A stretch of 31,720 bases of DNA from DATJSJ01 sp035504175 (lineage in GTDB: Bacteria > Pseudomonadota > Alphaproteobacteria > Acetobacterales > Acetobacteraceae): positions 1-31,720 of the forward strand of contig DATJSJ010000307.1 in the NCBI GenBank assembly GCA_035504175.1. Direction: 5' to 3'. How positions within the stretch are numbered: position 1 is the first letter of the stretch; each line of letters opens with the position of its first letter. Both the position numbers and the translations under genes were made by a program. This document shows positions 23,811 to 31,720 of the stretch, one piece after another. The notes under the pieces are model-generated. The model did no database searches. It was given only the letters and a program-made list of their open reading frames with translations, and had not been told where the DNA came from.

Positions 23811-26477
23811 ATGTCGGGCTTTCCTCCCCGCGTCCGGGCCGTTCTCGGCCCGACGAACACGGGCAAGACGCATCTGGCGATCGAGCGGATGCTGTCCCAC
23901 GACTCCGGCATCATCGGCTTCCCGCTGCGCCTGCTCGCCCGCGAGAACTACGACCGGATGGTGGCCCGCAAGGGGGCGGCCCGGGTGGCGCTGATCACCG
24001 GCGAGGAGAAGATCGTGCCGCCGGGGGCGCGCTGGTTCTCCTGCACCGTGGAGGCGATGCCGCTCGACCGCGAGACCGGTGCCTCCCCGGCGCCGGGCGT
24101 GCACGGCGCGCATTCGTCCAGCTTTCACGAAATGCGCGGCGCGCATTCGTCCAGTTTTCACGAAATGCGCGGTGCGCATTCGTCCAGTTTTCACGAAATG
24201 CGCGGTGCACATTCGTCCAGTTTTCACGAAATGCGCGGTGCGCATTTCGTGGCCGTCGACGAGATCCAGCTCTGCGCCGACCCGGACCGCGGGCACGTCT
24301 TCACCGACCGGCTGCTGCACGCGCGCGGCCTGGCCGAGACCATGTTCCTCGGCGCCGAGACGATCCGCCCGCTGCTGCGCCGCCTGGTGCCGCAGGCGGA
24401 AGTGGAGACCCGGCCGCGCCTGTCGCAGCTCAGCCATGCCGGGCCGGCCAAGCTGACCCGCCTGCCACCGCGCAGCGCCGTCGTCGCCTTCAGCGCCGGC
24501 GAGGTCTACGCCATCGCCGAGATGATCCGCCGCCGCCGCGGCGGCTGCGCCGTGGTGATGGGCCGGCTGTCGCCGCGCACCCGCAACGCCCAGGTCGCGC
24601 TGTACCAGGAGAAGGAGGTCGATTTCCTGGTCGCGACCGACGCGATCGGCATGGGGCTGAACATGGACGTGGACCATGTCGCCTTCGCCGGGCTGGCCAA
24701 GTTCGACGGCCACCGGCCGCGCCGCCTGACGGCGCCGGAACTGGCGCAGATCGCCGGCCGCGCCGGGCGCGGCATGCGCGACGGCACGTTCGGTACCACC
24801 GGCCCGTGCCCGCCGCTCGCCGAGGATCTGGTCGAGGCGGTCGAGACGCACGAGTTCGAGGCACTGGAGCAGCTGTTCTGGCGCAACTCGGCGCTGGACG
24901 ATGCCTCGGTGGAGGCGCTGCTCGCCTCGCTGACCGCGCCGCCGCCGCGCGCCGGCCTGGTGCGCGGCAATGATGCCTCCGATCTGGAGACGCTGACGGC
25001 GCTCGCCCAGGACCCGGAGATCCGCGACATGGCGCGCGGCCGGCGCATGGTGCGCACCCTCTGGGAGGCTTGCCAGATCCCGGATTTCCGCAAGCTCGCC
25101 GACGACACGCACCTGCAGCTCTGCGCCCGGGTATTCCGCCACCTGGCGCGCGAGGGGCGGCTGCCCACCGACTGGCTGGCCGGCCAGATCGGCGCGGTCG
25201 CCCGCGCCGATGGCGATATCGACACGCTGATGCAGCGCCTCGCGGGGGTGCGGATCTGGAGCTATATCGCCGCCCGCTCGGACTGGGTGCGCGATGCGGC
25301 GCACTGGCAGGCGCGGGCGCGGGAGGCGGAGGACCTGCTCTCCGACGCGCTGCATGAGCGGCTGACCGCCCGCTTCGTCGACCGCCGCGCGGCGCACCTG
25401 ATCCGCAGGCTGGATGCGGCGGAGGGCGAGACGCTGCTCTCCGCCGTCACCGCCCGCGGCGAGGTGGTGGTCGAGGGCCATGCCGTCGGCCACGTCGCCG
25501 CCTTCGGCTTCCACCCCGACCCGCTGGCCGAGGGCGAGGAGCGCCGCCTGGTGCTGCGCGCCGCCCGCCGGGCGCTGCGCCAGGAGATGCCGCGGCGGGT
25601 CGAGCGGCTGGAGCAGGCCGCCGATGACGCCTTCCGCTGCGACGAGCAGCACCGCGTGTTCTGGGACGGTGCCCCGGTCGCCCGGCTGCGCCCCGGCCCG
25701 TCGCTGCGCGCGCCGCGCATCGCCGTGCTGGACAGCGAGTTCCTCGACGGGCCGCAGCGCGAGCGGGTTCGGGTGCGGCTGCAGCGCTGGCTGAACGAGA
25801 TGGTCGCCCAGGGCCTGGCGCCGCTGCTCGCGGCCGAGGCGCGGGCGGCGTCCGACCCGGTGCTGCGCGGCTTGGTGCACCGGCTGGCGGAAGCGGGCGG
25901 GGTCGTGCCGGGCGCGACCGAGGCAGAAATTTCGCCTGCCATGCGCGGCCGCCTGAAGCCGGTCGGGGCCCGGGCCGGCCGCTTCGCCCTCTACGTGCCG
26001 GCGCTGCTGAAGCCGGCGGCGATGGCGCTCCGGGCGCGGCTCTGGGCGCTGCGGCACGGCGCGGCGCTGCCGGGGCTGCCGCCGCCGAGTGCCATCGCCC
26101 TGCCGCTGGCGCGTGACTGGCCGGATGGCTTCGCCGCCGCCCTCGGCTGGGTGGAGGCCGGGCCGGTGCTGCTGCGCCTCGACATCGCCGAGCGGATCGC
26201 CGGCATCCTGGCGCACGCGACGCGGCGCGGTGCGGCGCCGCTGCCGCCGGGCCTGGCGACCCGGCTCGGGGTCGCGCCGGCAGTGCTGCCGGCGGTGCTG
26301 CGCGGGCTCGGCTGGCGCACCCTGCCGGCGCCGGGCCTGGCGCCCGGCGCGTTCGGGCCGCCGGCGCCGCCGATGCTGGCGCCGCTGCGGCGTCGCGGCG
26401 ATCGGGGCCGGCCCGACGGACCGGGCGCCGCCGCTGCGGATGGGCCGTTCGCGGCGCTGGCGGCGCTGCGGCGCTGA
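23811..26477 (+). CDS. SUV3-like DExH-box RNA helicase with in-frame repeat insertion
   Basis: The 888-residue superfamily-2 helicase resembles mitochondrial SUV3, the RNA helicase partner of exoribonuclease. Motifs in order are Walker A GPTNTGKT (13-20), CTVEAMP, DEIQ (150-153), AFSAGEVYAI (motif IV region), GMGLNMDVDHVAF (motif V) and QIAGRAGRG (motif VI), followed by a long C-terminal region rich in Ala, Arg and Pro. Homologues pass from CTVEAMP to the DEIQ motif in roughly 15 residues. Here residues 99-142 are four copies of an 11-residue repeat coded by 24105-24236. ATG 23811 starts the family N-terminus; the TTG 12 codons upstream is unlikely. The S4-domain gene overlaps its stop (TGATG). 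A role in RNA turnover is inferred from the family. Confidence 0.92.
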   Translation: MSGFPPRVRAVLGPTNTGKTHLAIERMLSHDSGIIGFPLRLLARENYDRMVARKGAARVALITGEEKIVPPGARWFSCTVEAMPLDRETGASPAPGVHGAHSSSFHEMRGAHSSSFHEMRGAHSSSFHEMRGAHSSSFHEMRGAHFVAVDEIQLCADPDRGHVFTDRLLHARGLAETMFLGAETIRPLLRRLVPQAEVETRPRLSQLSHAGPAKLTRLPPRSAVVAFSAGEVYAIAEMIRRRRGGCAVVMGRLSPRTRNAQVALYQEKEVDFLVATDAIGMGLNMDVDHVAFAGLAKFDGHRPRRLTAPELAQIAGRAGRGMRDGTFGTTGPCPPLAEDLVEAVETHEFEALEQLFWRNSALDDASVEALLASLTAPPPRAGLVRGNDASDLETLTALAQDPEIRDMARGRRMVRTLWEACQIPDFRKLADDTHLQLCARVFRHLAREGRLPTDWLAGQIGAVARADGDIDTLMQRLAGVRIWSYIAARSDWVRDAAHWQARAREAEDLLSDALHERLTARFVDRRAAHLIRRLDAAEGETLLSAVTARGEVVVEGHAVGHVAAFGFHPDPLAEGEERRLVLRAARRALRQEMPRRVERLEQAADDAFRCDEQHRVFWDGAPVARLRPGPSLRAPRIAVLDSEFLDGPQRERVRVRLQRWLNEMVAQGLAPLLAAEARAASDPVLRGLVHRLAEAGGVVPGATEAEISPAMRGRLKPVGARAGRFALYVPALLKPAAMALRARLWALRHGAALPGLPPPSAIALPLARDWPDGFAAALGWVEAGPVLLRLDIAERIAGILAHATRRGAAPLPPGLATRLGVAPAVLPAVLRGLGWRTLPAPGLAPGAFGPPAPPMLAPLRRRGDRGRPDGPGAAAADGPFAALAALRR
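24105..24250. repeat. Tandem 33-bp palindromic repeats inside the helicase gene
   Basis: Four full copies (24105-24137, 24138-24170, 24171-24203, 24204-24236) and a 14-base partial (24237-24250) lie head to tail in codon phase. Each unit encodes GAHSSSFHEMR. Within a unit GCGCATTCGT pairs with ACGAAATGCGC (one bulged base), leaving a loop of about nine bases. The copies differ at only three positions, all third-codon and silent. The unit uses AGT, TTT and GAA codons rare in its GC-rich neighbours. There are no unique spacers, so it is not a CRISPR array. Confidence 0.95.
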
Positions 26478-26776
26478 TGCCGTCAGGCGCAGCGGCGGCG
26501 GGGGCGGAACGCGACTGGCAGCGCCTCGACAAGTGGTTGTGGTGCGCGCGCCTGCTGCACGCGCGCGGCGATTTCGCGCGGCTGGTGGCGATCGGTTCGG
26601 TGCGGCTGAACCGCCAGCCGACCGACAAGCCGCACGCGCGGTTGCGGCCGGGCGACGTGCTCACCCTGCCGCTGCCGCGCGGCGTCCGGGTGGTGCGCGT
26701 GCTCGCGCTGGCGACACGGCGCGGCCCGGCCACCGAGGCCCGCAGCCTCTACGAGGAGCTGGCCGAGCCCGGGTGA
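26477..26776 (+). CDS. S4-domain RNA-binding protein (Hsp15-like)
   Basis: The 99-residue protein begins with an S4 fold: QRLDKWLWCARLLHARGDFARLV (about 15-37) and VRLNRQPTDKPHARLRPGDVLTL (about 42-64). This is the family pattern of Hsp15, which binds stalled 50S subunits carrying peptidyl-tRNA. The C-terminus is short and lacks the long basic tail of E. coli Hsp15. Its ATG shares a base with the helicase stop, so the two are coupled, and both act on RNA. The same pair precedes fdxA and carD in many alphaproteobacteria (family knowledge). Confidence 0.9.
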   Translation: MPSGAAAAGAERDWQRLDKWLWCARLLHARGDFARLVAIGSVRLNRQPTDKPHARLRPGDVLTLPLPRGVRVVRVLALATRRGPATEARSLYEELAEPG

Positions 26777-26875
26777 GCCGGCCCCGGACGCCGCCCGCGC
26801 CTCCCTTGCGCGCCCCGGCAATCCCCGTCATATCCGCGCCGTCGCACGCAACGCTTCGCCGGACGGGAGACTGCG

Positions 26876-27208
26876 ATGACCTACGTGGTCACCGAAAGCT
26901 GCATCCGCTGCAAATACATGGACTGCGTCGAGGTCTGTCCCGTCGATTGCTTCTATGTCGGCGAGAACATGCTGGTGATTCATCCGGACGAATGCATCGA
27001 TTGCGGCGTCTGCGAGCCGGAATGCCCGGTCGAGGCGATCGTCCCCGACAGCGACGACCGCGCCACCGCCTGGGTGGAGCTGAACCGCACCTATGCCGCG
27101 CAATGGCCGAACATCACGCGCAAGGGCGAGCCGCCGGCCGATGCGGATGAGTGGAAGGACAAGCCCGACAAGGCGAAGCTGTTCTCGGCGGATCCGGGCG
27201 CGCCCTGA
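26876..27208 (+). CDS. fdxA: 7Fe ferredoxin FdxA
   Basis: A 110-residue soluble electron carrier with one [3Fe-4S] and one [4Fe-4S] cluster. By alignment with Azotobacter FdI, Cys9, Cys17 and Cys50 hold the 3Fe cluster, and Cys21, Cys40, Cys43 and Cys46 the 4Fe cluster. Cys12 and Cys25 correspond to the two free cysteines. The C-terminal tail (WPNITRKGEPPADADEW) is typical of the FdxA group. GGGAGA lies seven bases before the ATG. The 99-base gap from the S4 gene could hold its own promoter. The electron partner is unknown. Confidence 0.97.
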   Translation: MTYVVTESCIRCKYMDCVEVCPVDCFYVGENMLVIHPDECIDCGVCEPECPVEAIVPDSDDRATAWVELNRTYAAQWPNITRKGEPPADADEWKDKPDKAKLFSADPGAP

Positions 27209-27472
27209 CCGGCGCGTTGCGTTGTCCGGCCGATTGTCATGCGCGACCGACCCGGGCGGGCGATGTGTCAGCGTCCTGCATACCGGGTGGAGACATGACT
27301 TTGGCGGGCGTTTGTGCTATGCACATCAGGCGTGCGCGGCCGGATGCTGCGGCCTGCTTGTCAAATCCCGCCGCCGCCGCAATCTGACTGCAACAGAGGG
27401 GTATTGGGCAGCGTGCGGCGTGGGGCCGCGCGGCCGGGATGGCGATATGGCGGGCGAGGAGGCCAGGAGCGC

Positions 27473-28465
27473 ATGACGGGCAAAACGGCTCGGGGCGCGG
27501 CACCGGCATCGCGGTCCGCAAGGCCGACCAAGCCGACGCCGCGGCGCAGCAGCAAGCAGCGAGCGAAGCCGGCGCGGCCAGTGGCAAAACCCAAGGCGGG
27601 CAAGGGCGCGAAGGAGACCAAACCGGCCGTCAGGTCGGGCCGGCAAACCCCGCCGGTGGCCCGGGCTTCCGTCAAGAACACGAAGAATGAGCAGCGAGTG
27701 ACCACGAAGACGATCGAGCCGAAGCCCGCGCCGACCAGCCGACCGCACGCGCCGAAACCCGCCGGCGGAAACGGTGAGAAACCCTTGCGCAGCAGCCCGC
27801 CGCCGCGTCCCGAGGAACCATCGGTGACGACGGTGGAGCGCCCGCCGGTGGCGGCCGTGCCCGAACCCATCCCACCGCCCGTCGAGGCGGCGCCTGCCGC
27901 CGCCGCCACCGTCACGGCGGAGCATTCGGAAAGGGTGGCGCTGCCGCTTCGCCCCGTGCCGCGTCCCGCCGGCCGCGAGGAGGTGTTCGCCGAGGGCGAC
28001 CACGTGGTCTATCCGACGCATGGCGTCGGCAAGGTGGAGCGCATCGCGATCGAGGAGATCGCCGGTCATCGCCTCGAGCTGATTCACATCACCTTCGAGG
28101 AGAACCGGATGACGCTGCGCGTGCCGGTCGCCAAGGCGCGCAGCGCCGGGCTGCGCAAGCTGGCGACGCGCAAGATGTTCGATGAGGCGCTGTCCGTGCT
28201 GCGCGGCCGCGCCCGCATCAAGCGTACCATGTGGTCGCGCCGGGCGCAGGAATACGAGGCAAAGATCAATTCCGGCGACCCGCTGGCGATTGCCGAGGTG
28301 GTGCGCGACCTGCACCGCAATGCCGGCCAGCCGGATCAGAGCTTCAGCGAGCGGCAGATCTACGAGGCGGCGATGGACCGTCTCTCGGCGGAGCTCGCAG
28401 CGCTCGAGAAGATCGACAAGGTGGCCGCCGCCGCCAAGCTGACGGATTTCCTCAAGACGGTCTGA
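27473..28465 (+). CDS. carD: CarD/CdnL-family RNA-polymerase-binding regulator with long disordered N-terminus
   Basis: CarD proteins bind the RNA polymerase beta subunit and stabilise open complexes at rRNA and housekeeping promoters. Here the CarD domain starts near residue 169 (EEVFAEGDHVVYPTHGVGKV) and continues with the helical DNA-binding part (RVPVAKARSAGLRKL, MWSRRAQEYEAKINSGD, RDLHRN) to the C-terminus. Family members are usually about 160-170 residues. This one has 330, because residues 1-165 form a Lys/Arg/Pro/Ala-rich low-complexity tail. CAGGAG before ATG 27473 supports that start, so the tail is probably real. It is followed at once by a strong terminator. Confidence 0.93.
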   Translation: MTGKTARGAAPASRSARPTKPTPRRSSKQRAKPARPVAKPKAGKGAKETKPAVRSGRQTPPVARASVKNTKNEQRVTTKTIEPKPAPTSRPHAPKPAGGNGEKPLRSSPPPRPEEPSVTTVERPPVAAVPEPIPPPVEAAPAAAATVTAEHSERVALPLRPVPRPAGREEVFAEGDHVVYPTHGVGKVERIAIEEIAGHRLELIHITFEENRMTLRVPVAKARSAGLRKLATRKMFDEALSVLRGRARIKRTMWSRRAQEYEAKINSGDPLAIAEVVRDLHRNAGQPDQSFSERQIYEAAMDRLSAELAALEKIDKVAAAAKLTDFLKTV

Positions 28466-28493
28466 CCGGAAGGGCGCCGCGCCCTGTCACGCA

Positions 28494-28527
28494 AAAAGGG
28501 CTCCCGCCAGGCGGCGGGAGCCCTTTT
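28494..28527. terminator. Bidirectional rho-independent terminator
   Basis: A perfect 15-bp stem (28494-28508 with 28513-28527) around loop AGGC has a run of A on the left side and TTTT on the right. It can therefore end both carD (+) and the convergent Bax-inhibitor-1 gene (-). This is the best terminator in the window. Confidence 0.93.
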
Positions 28528-28564
28528 GTCGTCGAAGGTGGTCGCCGGCGTGCCGGCGGCGGCG

Positions 28565-29338
28565 TTACCCGTTGTTGCGGCTGCCGGTGAACTGCAGCAG
28601 CAGCATGAACAGGTTGATGAAGTTCAGATAGAGGCTCAGCGCATCGTAGACGCTGCGCTTGGCCGCGAGATCGCTGCCCTCGGCATAGGCGAACTGGACG
28701 TAATCCGCCTTGATCCGCTGCGTGTCATAGGCGGTGAGCCCGGTGAAGACCAGCACGCCGATCACGCTGACCGCGAACTGCAGCGCGCTCGAGTGGACGA
28801 AGATGTTCACCACGCTCGCGATGATGATGCCGATCAGGCCCATGAACAGGAAGCTGCCGAAGCGGCTCAGATCCGTGTTCGTGGTGTAGCCCCAGGCGCT
28901 CATCGCCGCGAAGGTCGCCGCCGTGATGAAGAAGGTCGTGGCGATGCTCTGGCTGGTGTAGACGACGAAGATGCTGGTGATGCTGGCACCCATCGCGGCG
29001 CAGAACAGCCAGAAGATGCCCTGCACGGTGCTGCGGCTCATGCGGTTGACGCCGAACTGCAACGCCAGAATGAAGGCGAGCGGCGCGAAGATCGAGATCA
29101 TCGCGAGTGCGCTCGGGTGGCGCGCCACGCCGGCCGGGGTCTGGACCACCGGGTAGAACGCGTCCAGCAAGGCCGGCACGTGCGAGATGCCGAAGGCGAC
29201 GATGCCGGTCAGCAGCAGCCCCGAGGCCATCCAGTTGAAGACCCGGAGCATGTAGGCGCGCAGCCCCTGGTCCAGTACCGCGGCAGCGGCGGCGCTGGGC
29301 GCGCGCGTTGTCGAGCGGAAGTCCGGACTGAAAGCCAT
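28565..29338 (-). CDS. Bax inhibitor-1 / YccA family membrane protein
   Basis: The 257-residue inner-membrane protein has seven hydrophobic helices and the family motifs MLRVFNWMASGLLLTG near the N-terminus, FVYTSQSIATTFFITAATF, FTGLTAYDTQRIK and ALSLYLNFINLFMLLLQF at the C-terminus. Relatives modulate membrane proteases such as FtsH (YccA) or leak calcium in a pH-dependent way (BsYetJ). Which applies here cannot be told. AGGGGAA lies just before ATG 29338; the in-frame ATG eight codons upstream has no such site. Confidence 0.93.
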   Translation of the reverse strand: MAFSPDFRSTTRAPSAAAAAVLDQGLRAYMLRVFNWMASGLLLTGIVAFGISHVPALLDAFYPVVQTPAGVARHPSALAMISIFAPLAFILALQFGVNRMSRSTVQGIFWLFCAAMGASITSIFVVYTSQSIATTFFITAATFAAMSAWGYTTNTDLSRFGSFLFMGLIGIIIASVVNIFVHSSALQFAVSVIGVLVFTGLTAYDTQRIKADYVQFAYAEGSDLAAKRSVYDALSLYLNFINLFMLLLQFTGSRNNG

Positions 29339-29536
29339 GTGTCGGTTCCCCTGGGGGGCCATATGCCCCTCTCGTGGCGGTATCTTGGATAAGGCGGCGC
29401 GGCGTTCAAGCGAATTCGAGCGTTCCTGTCGCGTTCTTCACCTGACGGCGGATGAATACCATACCCGATTATGGCGGTCAGCCGGGCCGGCCCGGATGGC
29501 GGACCGAACCGGCGTCGCGCGAGCCGGAAGGCGCCG

Positions 29537-31720
29537 TCAGCCCTCCTGTCGCAGCGTCGCCGCGGCAGGCGCGCGCAATGCGGCGGCGGTGCCGATCCAG
29601 CCGAGCAGCAATACGAGTACCATGCTTCCAAGCACGCTCGCGGCGAGCGGCCCGGGCAGGAACGCCCAGTCGGCGTGCAGCACGAAGCGCATCACGCCCC
29701 AGCTCGCGGCGGTGCCGACGGCCGCCGCGATCAGCCCGGCGGCGGCGCCGATGATGCCGAACTCCGCCATCCAGGCGGCGCGGATCTGCGCCCTGGTCGC
29801 GCCGACGCTCCTGAGAATCACCGCCTCGCGGATGCGCCGTCGCTGCCCCGCCGCGACCGCGCCGGCCAGCACCAGCGCGCCGGCGGCGAGCGTCACCGCG
29901 CCGGTCGCGGCCAGCGCCGTGCCGATCTGGCCGAGCACGGTCGCGATCGCCGCCAGCACGTCGGCAACCGCGATTCCGGTGACGCCGGGCAGCGCATCGG
30001 TCACCCGGCGCAGCAGCGCACCCTGCGCCGCCGCCGGGACCCTGACGGTCGCGATCTCCATGTGCGGCGCCTGCGCCAGCAGCCCGGGCGAGGCGACCAG
30101 GGTGAAGTTGAGGCCGAAGCTGCGCCAGTCGATGTCGCGCAGCGAGGCGACTCGCAGATCGATGTCGCGGCCGAGCACGTTGACCCGGATGGTATCGCCG
30201 ACCCGCACACCCCAGCCGCGCGCCAGCCCGGCATCGAAGGAGACGAGCGGTGGTCCGGCATAGTCCGCCCGCCACCAGTGCCCGGCGGCGAGATGCGTCC
30301 CGGCGGGCAGCGTCGCCGCGTACGTCAGGCCGCGATCGCCGCGCAACGCCCAGCGCGTCCCGGGCGTCGCCTGGACCTGCTCGGCCGGCACGCCGTTCAC
30401 CGCGACGATGCGGGCGCGCAGGCTGGGTGCGGACTCGACCGCGCCGGCGCCCGGGGTGGCGTGCACCAGCGACAGGAAACGCGGGAAATCCGCCGGCTGG
30501 ATGTCGATGAAGAAAAAGCTGGGCGCGTCATGCGGGATCTGGGCGCTGATCTGTCGCCGCATGTTGCCCTCGATCAGCGCCACCGCAGCGAGTGTCGACA
30601 GGCCGAGGCCGAGTGCCGCGAGCGTCAGCCGCGCGGCCGAGCCCGGGCGGTGCAGATTGGCGACGCCGAGCCGCGTCGCCGGCCCGAGCCGCAGCCGGCG
30701 CGGCGCCAATGCCGCCGCCCGCATCAGCGCCGCACCCCCGAGCCGGAACAGCAGCAGCGTCGCGGCTGCGACGGCGCAGAACCAGAGGGCGAAGCCGCGA
30801 TCGGCGGCGGCGCCTACGGTCAGCGCCACCAGCGCTGCCGCGAGCCCGGTATTGGCGGCGAGCAGCCGCGCCGGCGCGACGACGCGCTGCGGCAGTTCCG
30901 GGTCGCGGAACAGCGCGGCACCGGGAATGCGCGCCGCCCGGCCGAGCGGCCAGAGCGCGAAGCAGGCGGCCGTGAGGAACCCGTAGGCGGCGGCGAGCAG
31001 CAGCGGGTCGGGGTAGAGGCCGGCGCGCGGCGGCACCGGCAAAGCCCCGGCCAGGGCCCAGCCGGCCGCCGCCGGCACCAGCGCCGCGAGCACGAGACCG
31101 ATCGCGACGCCGACGGCGGCGAGGGCCATCGTCTGAATGAGATAGACCGCCAGGATCAGCCGCCCGGAGGCGCCAAGGCAGCGCAGCGTGGCGATGCTGC
31201 GCGCCCGCGCCTCCATCCAGCCGCGCACGCCCGTCGCGACGCCGATGCCGCCGACCAGCAAGGTCGCGAGCCCCACCAGCGTCATGAACAGCCCGGCCTG
31301 GTCGATGAAGCGCTGGATCCCCGGCGCCGCCTGCGCCGCGTCGCGGATCCGCCAGCCGGTGTCGGGGAAGGCCGCGCGCAAGGCGCGGATCGTGGCGCCG
31401 ATATCGGTGCCCGGCGGCAGCGTCGCCCGCAGCGCGTGCGACAGGAGCGAGCCCGGCTGCACCAGGCCGGTTGCCGGCAGGCTGGCGGTCGCGATCAGCA
31501 CGGTCGGGCCGAGCAGTTCGGCGCTCGCAGCGCGATCCGGCTCGTCGGTGAGGATGGCGGCGAAGCGCACCGTCGCATCGCCGAGCCGCAGCGTCGCCCC
31601 GGGACGGATGCCGAGCCGGTCGGCGACCAATTGCTCCGCGACGATGCCCTGGCGCGCCAGCGCCGCGTCGAGGCCGCCCGGCGGGTGCAGCCCGGCCGTG
31701 CCGACCAGCGGATAGGCCGG
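29537..31720 (-). CDS. FtsX-type ABC transporter permease, YbbP-like (N-terminus off window)
   Basis: The frame is open to the right-hand edge, with AEQLVADRLGIRPG crossing 31630, so the start lies beyond the window and about 727 codons are visible. There are two FtsX units. The first has helices near 31150-31300 (GLFMTLVGLATLLVGGIGV, ARSIATLRCLGASGRLI), a middle periplasmic MacB-like domain follows, and the second unit forms the C-terminus (REAVILRSVGATRAQIRAAW, VLGSMVLVLLLGWIG). This double layout is that of YbbP, paired with the ATPase YbbA and often with the esterase TesA. The ATPase would lie upstream, outside the window. A role in exporting or extracting membrane lipids or lipoproteins is inferred from the family. 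Confidence 0.9.
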   Translation of the reverse strand, partial: PAYPLVGTAGLHPPGGLDAALARQGIVAEQLVADRLGIRPGATLRLGDATVRFAAILTDEPDRAASAELLGPTVLIATASLPATGLVQPGSLLSHALRATLPPGTDIGATIRALRAAFPDTGWRIRDAAQAAPGIQRFIDQAGLFMTLVGLATLLVGGIGVATGVRGWMEARARSIATLRCLGASGRLILAVYLIQTMALAAVGVAIGLVLAALVPAAAGWALAGALPVPPRAGLYPDPLLLAAAYGFLTAACFALWPLGRAARIPGAALFRDPELPQRVVAPARLLAANTGLAAALVALTVGAAADRGFALWFCAVAAATLLLFRLGGAALMRAAALAPRRLRLGPATRLGVANLHRPGSAARLTLAALGLGLSTLAAVALIEGNMRRQISAQIPHDAPSFFFIDIQPADFPRFLSLVHATPGAGAVESAPSLRARIVAVNGVPAEQVQATPGTRWALRGDRGLTYAATLPAGTHLAAGHWWRADYAGPPLVSFDAGLARGWGVRVGDTIRVNVLGRDIDLRVASLRDIDWRSFGLNFTLVASPGLLAQAPHMEIATVRVPAAAQGALLRRVTDALPGVTGIAVADVLAAIATVLGQIGTALAATGAVTLAAGALVLAGAVAAGQRRRIREAVILRSVGATRAQIRAAWMAEFGIIGAAAGLIAAAVGTAASWGVMRFVLHADWAFLPGPLAASVLGSMVLVLLLGWIGTAAALRAPAAATLRQEG

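Noticed and set aside
24105..24250. CRISPR array
   Set aside because: The units are contiguous with no spacers, lie inside a gene, and no cas genes are present.
23682..26216. Long minus-strand open frame opposite the helicase, with its own repeated peptide
   Set aside because: The helicase has clear motifs in order. The repeated peptide on the other strand is just the complement of the 33-bp units.

Overview
The window is very GC-rich, about 70% by eye (not computed). It reads as an alphaproteobacterial chromosome, most likely Rhodospirillales/Acetobacteraceae. The evidence is an aa3-type cytochrome c oxidase cluster, the order SUV3-like helicase / S4 protein / 7Fe ferredoxin / CarD, and a PEP-CTERM exoprotein. 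The assignment is by gene content and style only. I see no tRNA, rRNA, CRISPR array, IS element or phage gene.

Layout. (1) 1-6045: a tightly packed + strand run of ctaD (5' end off the window), ctaB, a 49-residue one-helix protein, ctaE, a DUF983 protein, SURF1 and an M32 carboxypeptidase, mostly with overlapping stops and starts. The usual Cu-B chaperone gene ctaG (COX11) is not between ctaB and ctaE. (2) 6046-7030: a PEP-CTERM secreted protein behind a near-consensus sigma-54 promoter. (3) 7031-10689 (-): a Pat-like acyl-CoA-synthetase/GNAT fusion protein coupled to a PHB-depolymerase-type esterase. (4) 11245-12920: a VTT/DedA membrane protein coupled to an ATP-grasp ligase, closed by a strong hairpin. 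(5) 12967-17001: a hypothetical protein, an acyltransferase-3 protein, proline iminopeptidase, a DUF423 protein and a small disordered protein, with several gene-poor gaps. (6) 17429-21664: a surface-sugar module of WbpE-like aminotransferase, WbpM-like 4,6-dehydratase and a divergent WecA/WbpL-type initiating transferase. (7) 21708-23669 (-): a MarR regulator and an M17 aminopeptidase. (8) 23811-28465 (+): helicase, S4 protein, fdxA and carD, ended by a textbook bidirectional terminator. (9) 28565-31720 (-): a Bax-inhibitor-1 protein and a truncated FtsX/YbbP-type ABC permease.

The most unusual signal is in the SUV3-like helicase gene. Just before its DEIQ (Walker B) motif sit four perfect-period 33-bp repeats and a partial fifth. 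Each unit is a near-perfect hairpin, stays in frame, and encodes the same 11 residues; every difference between copies is synonymous. It looks like a palindromic element that entered and expanded inside a coding sequence. Other points worth following are the sigma-54 promoter of the PEP-CTERM gene, a compact multi-hairpin element at 17256-17318, an Asp-to-Asn change at the Mg site of oxidase subunit I, the absent ctaG, a candidate MarR operator, and the uncharacterised VTT/ATP-grasp pair.
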